Positions 59,269-64,000 of a stretch of 64,000 nt of DNA are shown piece after piece (the stretch's first letter is position 1; the number at the start of each line of letters is the position of its first letter). A program made the position numbers and the translations under genes. The stretch is taken from the NCBI GenBank assembly GCA_038043465.1, contig JBBTBX010000004.1, positions 60,453 to 124,452 on the forward strand, read 5' to 3'. This DNA is from SXRF01 sp038043465. GTDB taxonomy: Bacteria; Pseudomonadota; Alphaproteobacteria; Rickettsiales; SXRF01. A model generated the notes under the pieces. That model saw only the letters and a program-made list of their open reading frames with translations, was not told the origin of the DNA and ran no database searches.

Positions 59269-60253
59269 GCCATGTTTTACGGGTGAAATTATGCTGCGCT
59301 TCTACAAGGCGCACTGTGCCAGTTTTTGAGCGCATAACTATGGAGTGCGTTGTAGCACCACCAGCAAAACGACGCACGCCACCCAGCATCGAGCCGTCAG
59401 TTACACCAGTTGCAGCAAACATAACGTCACCTTTAGCCAGTTCTTCAAGATGATATTTACGGTTGAAATCTTCAATACCCATGCGCTTGGCACGTTCACG
59501 CTCTTCGTCAGCGGTGAATAATAAACGTCCCTGCATTTGCCCGCCGATTGAACGCAATGCCGCCGCAGCGAGTACACCTTCGGGCGCGCCACCAATTCCC
59601 ATATACATGTCAACACCAGTATTGGGGCGGCTGGTTGCGATTACACCTGCTACATCGCCATCGGGGATGAGTTGGATTCTAGCCCCAGCTTCACGCACAC
59701 CAGCGATTATTTCTTTGTGACGTTCGCGCTCTAAAATTACCACTACTAAATCAGAAACCTCACATTTCTTTGCTTTGGCAAGGTTCTTTAAATTCTGTTT
59801 TGGTGAATTATCAAGGTCAACAACGCCATCAGGCAATCCACCACCAATTGCGATTTTGCTCATATAAACATCAGGAGCATGCAGGAATCCGCCTTTTTCC
59901 GCCATCGCTATCACGGTCAGTGAATTAGCTCCGCCATGCGCGCATATTGTTGTGCCTTCCAGCGGATCGAGGGCGATGTCAATTTTAGGGCCGATTCCGG
60001 CGGCATTTCCTACTTTTTCACCGATATAAAGCATTGGCGCTTTGTCGCGTTCACCTTCACCGATAACTATCGTGCCATCAATGGAAAGCCCGTTCAGTGC
60101 CTGACGCATGGCATTTACCGCTGCCCGATCGGCTTCTTTTTCCTGCCCTTTGCCCATCCACTCAAAGCTTGCCAGAGCTGCTGCTTCTGTAACCCTTACT
60201 GCTTCTAGGGCAAAATTGCGATCTGACCAAAAATTTTCTTTAGCTGCACCCAT
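59252..60253 (-). CDS. glpX: Class II fructose-1,6-bisphosphatase
   Basis: 333 residues from ATG 60253, with GGAGAG 7 bases upstream; an upstream in-frame ATG at 60280 lacks this. Seen: LEAVRVTEAAALASFEWMGKG, IVIGEGERDKAPML (metal site), DIALDPLEGTTICAHGG (sugar-phosphate site), GGAPEGVLAAAALRSIGGQM, FAATGVTDGSMLGGVRR. It drives gluconeogenesis from TCA or PHA carbon. The end overlaps the ALDH start by 17 bases. Confidence 0.95.
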   Translation of the reverse strand: MGAAKENFWSDRNFALEAVRVTEAAALASFEWMGKGQEKEADRAAVNAMRQALNGLSIDGTIVIGEGERDKAPMLYIGEKVGNAAGIGPKIDIALDPLEGTTICAHGGANSLTVIAMAEKGGFLHAPDVYMSKIAIGGGLPDGVVDLDNSPKQNLKNLAKAKKCEVSDLVVVILERERHKEIIAGVREAGARIQLIPDGDVAGVIATSRPNTGVDMYMGIGGAPEGVLAAAALRSIGGQMQGRLLFTADEERERAKRMGIEDFNRKYHLEELAKGDVMFAATGVTDGSMLGGVRRFAGGATTHSIVMRSKTGTVRLVEAQHNFTRKTWLGGEK

Positions 60254-60327
60254 TGACTTACTCTCCGTATAAAATTGCATTAAGCTTAGGAGTGTTTAGC
60301 GCAGTTTGCGGTGATTTTAAAGAATTA

Positions 60328-61122
60328 TTATATACGTATTTCGGAAGTAGTGGCTGTGCTGCCTATTTTGATACGCTCTTTCCAGCTATCATCTTTTTTA
60401 TCACGCCCATTTTTACGGTTATCTTCGTCATGATGACCTACCATTTTCTCAAGTTTTTCTTCAACTTCTTCGGCAGGTAGAATAAGTTTTCTACTGACAA
60501 AACGGTCAAATTTTTCGGCTTTGTGCGGGAAAATAGTGCGTGCTCCCAAGGTTATTGCCGCAGCAAACACGGCACCACCAATTTTTCCGGCAAGAATAGG
60601 ACGGATGGGTGTTTTTTCTTTATCTATGGCTAACTGCATAACAACGTTTAAAACGGTAGATGAAACCGCCCAGATTAAAGCTTGTGGCGCATGCGACAAT
60701 TCATATTTATAAACCTTATCAAAACGCTCTTTATATTCTGCCGAATCTTCGCTAACTCCATGCCTCTCTGCCCATTCTTTGGCAGCGCGTCGCGCACCTT
60801 TTTGAAAAGATTTTTTAAATATAGGCTCAACAGTTTCAGAAATCTGCGCCATTAGCCCCGGGAATAAACGCTGCATTCCTATAGTAACAGGAATTGCGCC
60901 AAAATCTCCTATAAGTTCGGCAGCATACCATTTGGGCAACTGACTTTTATTGCCAAATTTTTGCTGTATCTTATTTCCTATATAAGGAGTTCCCGCAATC
61001 ACATCGATACCAGTGCATACCAATGCATGGTTCATGGTGTAGGCTACATCCTCTGCGCGCTGCTTTTTAGTTTTTGCTTTTTCTATTTCAGCAGGAGTTT
61101 TTTTGTTATTTTCGTTATCCAT
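60328..61122 (-). CDS. Putative membrane protein, unknown function
   Basis: 264 residues. A charged Lys-rich N-terminus, a weakly hydrophobic segment (about 28-48), a second (about 68-90), a central amphipathic part and hydrophobic stretches (about 145-165 and 175-195), then a highly charged C-terminal 60 residues. No family recognised. It has the same charged-end/hydrophobic-middle layout as the 201-residue protein at 10883 but no clear sequence match. Confidence 0.55.
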   Translation of the reverse strand: MDNENNKKTPAEIEKAKTKKQRAEDVAYTMNHALVCTGIDVIAGTPYIGNKIQQKFGNKSQLPKWYAAELIGDFGAIPVTIGMQRLFPGLMAQISETVEPIFKKSFQKGARRAAKEWAERHGVSEDSAEYKERFDKVYKYELSHAPQALIWAVSSTVLNVVMQLAIDKEKTPIRPILAGKIGGAVFAAAITLGARTIFPHKAEKFDRFVSRKLILPAEEVEEKLEKMVGHHDEDNRKNGRDKKDDSWKERIKIGSTATTSEIRI

Positions 61123-61253
61123 ATGTGATTTATTTTATGTAATTGCGAATCATTTGCAAGTGAATTGATTTTTTATTTGCCAAAATTAAGAAAATAGTTG
61201 ATATTTAGTCATATTTATAGAAATTCTAACATATAACTAGTCTGGGAATCGTT

Positions 61254-61748
61254 ATGAACAGGGATCTTGTAGAGGAAGCCATAGCTGGTAGTGCCATTAT
61301 CACTTATCTTGCGGGAAAGCCTATAAAAGGGACAAGTGGTGATTCTGAGCATGTGCTTAGCCCTATAAAAGTGGAGTTCAGCCCACCTAAAGCTACTAAA
61401 TCTGGCTCAGAATTGGCAATTACTATAACTCATACCGATAGGCATCACCCGGAGTTAGTATACGATACTATTAAAGAACATCTTGCCAAAATGGATGAGC
61501 TTAAGGGATATCCGTTGAAGGCGTTTGATCAGGAAAATGATGTTAAAAAAGAAAATAGTGAAATTACAATGCGTTATGATTTGCCTAGCGGGGTAGCTGA
61601 TTCGATTATTCTTGCCCTATCGAAAAGAGGTAAAAGCGAAGGTAATGTTGGAGCCGCATTGTCAAATCTTGAAAAAGAATCTCCAGAAGTTTGGGGGAAT
61701 AGAGTAAAAGCAATGAAAGATAAGGTTCTAAGCTACGTAGGCATGTAA
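61254..61748 (+). CDS. Hypothetical soluble protein
   Basis: 164 residues, no signal peptide. It contains AIITYLAGKPIKGTSGD, a His-containing ITITHTDRHHPELVYDTIKE and a C-terminal helical part with SNLEKESPEVWGNRVKAM. No family recognised. It stands alone between the divergent 264-residue gene and rho. Confidence 0.5.
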   Translation: MNRDLVEEAIAGSAIITYLAGKPIKGTSGDSEHVLSPIKVEFSPPKATKSGSELAITITHTDRHHPELVYDTIKEHLAKMDELKGYPLKAFDQENDVKKENSEITMRYDLPSGVADSIILALSKRGKSEGNVGAALSNLEKESPEVWGNRVKAMKDKVLSYVGM

Positions 61749-61783
61749 TCCGCGAGTTGATTTTACGCCTATAAATAAATCAT

Positions 61784-61820
61784 TGACTATTTACAAAAAT
61801 TATTTGATTATAAGCGGAGT
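61784..61820 (+). promoter_or_regulatory. Candidate rho promoter and leader
   Basis: TTGACT at about 61783-61788, a 17-base spacer and GATTAT/TTATAA. It is followed by a leader of about 110 bases with a GCGGAG...CTCCGT hairpin (61815-61867). Rho genes are often autoregulated through their leader; that is an inference here. Confidence 0.35.
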
Positions 61821-61941
61821 TCAAGGTTAACCCTGGTTTTCTGCCAGTCGCGTTTTACATCTCCGTAGATTCAAAAAGATATTTGAGCTTCCACCTGCAC
61901 TAGTATTAAAGTTTTAACCCTCCTTATTTATTTGTATAATC

Positions 61942-63201
61942 ATGAAATTACAAGACCTTAAGCTAAAAACCCCCGATGATTTGTTAAAACTGGCTGAAGA
62001 AGAGCAAATTGAGCATGCCAGCACTATGCTCAAACAGGAAATGATCTTTGCCATTCTCAAGAAACAGGCAGAGAAGGGTGAGCCGATACTCGGTGAGGGC
62101 GTGGTTGAGGTGTTGCAGGATGGGTTTGGTTTCCTTCGTTCGCCACTGGCTAATTACCTTGCCGGACCTGATGATATTTATGTTTCCCCGAGCCAGGTGC
62201 GCCGTTTTGCCCTGCGTACCGGTGATACGGTAGAAGGTGAAATCCGCGCCCCGAAAGATGGCGAGCGTTATTTCGCGCTGCTTAAGGTTAATAAAATCAA
62301 CTATGATGATCCTGAACAGATCCGCCACCGCATTAATTTTGACAATCTTATCCCGCTATATCCTGAGCGTCGCATCAAGCTGGAGATCGAAGACCGCCCT
62401 GATAAAAAAGACCTTTCCATGCGCGTTGCCGACATTGTCGCGCCGATTGGCTTTGGTCAACGTGCCCTGATTACCGCGCAGCCACGCACCGGTAAGACCG
62501 TATTCCTGCAGAATATCGCCCATTCGATAACTGCTAATCATCCAGGTGCTTATCTTATTGTTCTTCTTATAGATGAACGTCCGGAAGAGGTGACCGATAT
62601 GCAGCGTACAGTACGCGGTGAGGTGGTTTCCTCAACTTTTGATGAGCCGGCAACCCGCCATGTGCAACTCGCTGAAATGGTGATTGAAAAGGCCAAAAAA
62701 CTGGTTGAGCATAAGAAAGATGTGGTGATTCTGCTTGATTCCATCACCCGCTTAGCCCGCGCTTACAACACCGTTATCCCGTCATCGGGTAAGGTTCTGA
62801 CTGGCGGCGTGGATGCGAATGCCCTGCAACGCCCGAAGCGGTTCTTTGGGGCGGCGCGTAATATTGAGCATGGTGGCAGCCTTACCATTATCGCCACCGC
62901 GCTGATTGACACTGGTTCACGCATGGATGAGGTTATTTTCGAGGAATTCAAAGGAACCGGTAACTGTGAGCTGGTGCTTGACCGCAAAATTGCCGATAAA
63001 CGCACCTTCCCAGCTATCGACATTACCAAGTCCGGTACTCGCAAGGAAGATCTGCTGGTTGATAAGGCAACTCTTACTAAGATGTGGGTAATGCGTAAGA
63101 TTCTGGCACCGATGGGGGCTATGGATGGCATCGAATTCCTGCTGGAAAAACTGGGCGAAACCAAAAATAATGGCGAATTCTTTGATAAAATGAATTCTTA
63201 A
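61942..63201 (+). CDS. rho: Transcription termination factor Rho
   Basis: 419 residues, full length. N-terminal helix bundle LKLKTPDDLLKLAEEE, RNA-binding cold-shock-like domain (GVVEVLQDGFGFLRS, DDIYVSPSQVRRF), then the ATPase: GQRALITAQPRTGKT (Walker A), LIVLLIDERPEEVTDM, DVVILLDSITRLARAYN (Walker B), SSGKVLTGGVDANAL (Q loop) and RRTFP-like KRTFPAIDITKSGTR (R loop). The P-loop has Gln where the usual form is APPRTGKT or APPKAGKT. Confidence 0.96.
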   Translation: MKLQDLKLKTPDDLLKLAEEEQIEHASTMLKQEMIFAILKKQAEKGEPILGEGVVEVLQDGFGFLRSPLANYLAGPDDIYVSPSQVRRFALRTGDTVEGEIRAPKDGERYFALLKVNKINYDDPEQIRHRINFDNLIPLYPERRIKLEIEDRPDKKDLSMRVADIVAPIGFGQRALITAQPRTGKTVFLQNIAHSITANHPGAYLIVLLIDERPEEVTDMQRTVRGEVVSSTFDEPATRHVQLAEMVIEKAKKLVEHKKDVVILLDSITRLARAYNTVIPSSGKVLTGGVDANALQRPKRFFGAARNIEHGGSLTIIATALIDTGSRMDEVIFEEFKGTGNCELVLDRKIADKRTFPAIDITKSGTRKEDLLVDKATLTKMWVMRKILAPMGAMDGIEFLLEKLGETKNNGEFFDKMNS

Positions 63202-63327
63202 GTCAAGTTGGTGTTTGACAAAGCCGGATATATAATTAAAACACTTGCTGCCACTAGCACTAACCAAGCGAGTGTGTAGTGTAGGTAAAAGTCCAGCCTT
63301 CGCTCTCAGGAGCTTCGGCGGACGTAT

Positions 63328-63358
63328 ATTTTCTAAGCGGCTTTGCTGCTAAGAAAAT
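63328..63358 (+). terminator. Hairpin downstream of rho
   Basis: ATTTTCTAAGCGG and CTGCTAAGAAAAT pair with two mismatches around CTTTG. It lies 125 bases after the rho stop and just before the tRNA-Ser repeat. It lacks a T-run on the 3' side; termination is possible but unsure. Confidence 0.4.
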
Positions 63359-63363
63359 CTAAC

Positions 63364-63453
63364 GGAAGAGTGGCCGAGCGCCAGCCTAGCGGCGCTTGAG
63401 CGATAAAAAAAAGTTAAACCGCTCGGATTTAACCAGCCGAGCGATTATGATGT
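63364..63453 (+). repeat. Partial direct and inverted copies of the tRNA-Ser 5' half
   Basis: 63364-63380 repeats the first 17 nucleotides of the tRNA (GGAAGAGTGGCCGAGCG). After a GC hairpin (GCCTAGCGGCGC), TTAAACCGCTCGG at 63414-63426 is the inverted copy of tRNA bases 63464-63476. The layout matches one unit of the tRNA-Tyr array, but here there is only one copy. Confidence 0.85.
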
Positions 63454-63543
63454 GGAAGAGTGGCCGAGCGGTTTAAGGCAGCAGTCTTGAAAACTGCCGA
63501 GGTGGCAACGCCTCCGTGAGTTCGAATCTCACCTCTTCCGCCA
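63454..63543 (+). tRNA. tRNA-Ser (UGA)
   Basis: Acceptor GGAAGAG (63454-63460) pairs with CTCTTCC (63533-63539); G discriminator, encoded CCA at 63541-63543. Anticodon TGA at 63488-63490 in a CTTGAAA loop on stem GCAGT/ACTGC; long variable arm as expected for Ser; T arm GTGAGTTCGAATCTCAC. The C-terminal codons of a serine recombinase lie antisense to its 3' end. Confidence 0.97.
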
Positions 63544-64000
63544 TTTGGGACAGTCGTTGTTATTTAGGAAACTGTCGAATGGTTTTTTTAAGGTATAACA
63601 AAGGTTTCCATCCTTTAATTGCATGTTCGCAAATAGGAAATTGAGAAGCTCTCTTTTTTGCGGAATAGTCGAACTGCTCCATATTTTTGGGGCTTCGTGA
63701 GCTAAATTCAGTAGCATTTCTATACGCTTAGTGAATTCATCGTCGGCTTTGTCATAAGTTAGCACCAATTGACTTAATTCGTACTGCCTGTCTTTGAGGC
63801 GGAGTTTTTTGGCTTCAAATTCTTGCTTGCTGATTTCACCTTCCAAGCGTAAATCCATCAGGCGGTCTAGTTTGCCCTGTATTTCGGTATGTTCTTTTTT
63901 TAATTGCCCAACCTCAACGCTGTGATGCTCTTTTTTTAGTTGGTTGGAGTGATCCTGCTACATTTCCACGGACAACTTGCTAAGAACATTTTGATTCATT
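63529..64000 (-). pseudogene. Serine recombinase C-terminal part with in-frame amber stop
   Basis: The C-terminal frame 63529-63858 (109 residues from an internal Met) is a recombinase coiled-coil and tail: LRLEGEISKQEFEAKKLRLK, LLNLAHEAPKIW, QKRELLNFLFANMQLKDG, LCYTLKKPFDSF. The same frame continues upstream for 33 more codons (QLKKEHHSVEVGQLKKEHTE), meets a TAG at 63958-63960, and stays open beyond it (NQNVLSKLSVEM) to the window edge. So the gene either carries a nonsense mutation or a sequence error. Its last codons lie in tRNA-Ser. Confidence 0.8.

Noticed and set aside
1..64000. CRISPR array or cas genes
   Set aside because: No spaced direct repeats of CRISPR type and no Cas-like protein were found; the repeats seen are palindromic, tandem, or tRNA-derived.

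Overview
The window looks like the chromosome of a deep-branching alphaproteobacterium. The grounds are an AT-leaning genome with panB, hemD/hemY, pdxJ, proB, obgE, an mdh-sucC-sucD-sucA block, mlaAC, PHA synthase with PhaR, a fused MaoC/phosphotransacetylase with acetate kinase, class II FBPase and rho, all with alphaproteobacterial-looking proteins. The dense interspersed palindromes and selfish cassettes in housekeeping operons recall Rickettsiales/Holosporales/Micavibrionales-grade genomes. I cannot name a genus. The cell is motile (motAB plus a full chemotaxis operon), runs a TCA cycle and makes a polyhydroxyalkanoate-type store.

Layout. 1-7.7 kb: panB end, then a minus-strand run (hemY-like, mitofilin-like, hemD, acpS, pdxJ, a DUF6941-like protein, hicBA, proB, obgE). 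7.8-10.8 kb: a small lipoprotein and prfC, whose 5' end is duplicated around a ParDE-type toxin-antitoxin (TA) pair. 10.9-19.3 kb: TCA genes on the minus strand, interrupted by an S23 four-helix-bundle element (between sucC and sucD) and a GIY-YIG gene (between mdh and sucC). 19.4-25.3 kb: mlaC, mlaA, metF, rsmD, rluB-type synthase, YefM/YoeB, PuuD-like amidotransferase. 25.4-35.1 kb: motA, motB, STAS, cheY, cheA, cheW, MCP, cheR, cheD, cheB. 35.1-44.4 kb: porin, orphan ABC ATPase, phaC with a PhaE-like partner, phaR, fused MaoC-Pta, HigBA lodged in a split ackA, MFS transporter. 44.4-49.7 kb: a degraded mobilizable island at tRNA-Tyr (serine recombinase, coupling protein, relaxase fragment, MobC), with an assembly gap inside a 95-bp tRNA-derived tandem repeat. 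49.9-63.2 kb: pstS-like, mscL, acyl-CoA dehydrogenase, DUF475/TerC, DUF2142, aldehyde dehydrogenase, glpX, several orphans, rho. 63.3-64 kb: tRNA-Ser(UGA) with a second serine-recombinase remnant running into it.

The most unusual theme is how small selfish cassettes enter core operons. Two unrelated TA modules (at prfC and at ackA) sit between a truncated copy of the host gene's 5' end and a complete gene with its own replacement 5' end. Both tRNA loci carry partial direct and inverted copies of their own 5' half upstream, while a serine-recombinase frame reads into the 3' half. An S23 ORF lies between terminal inverted repeats, and an apparently empty copy of the same palindrome lies 1 kb away. 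Interspersed palindromes and 7-8 bp tandem repeats also enter coding frames (ackA, sucA) or lie just before a start codon (motA).

Functionally, the chemotaxis receptor ends in a CheR/CheB docking pentapeptide and is followed by cheR, cheD and cheB, so adaptation is encoded with signalling and the stator. PhaC/PhaE-like/PhaR and MaoC-Pta/AckA form an acyl-CoA/storage/acetate-overflow cluster. All assignments come from reading the sequence; no database search was run.
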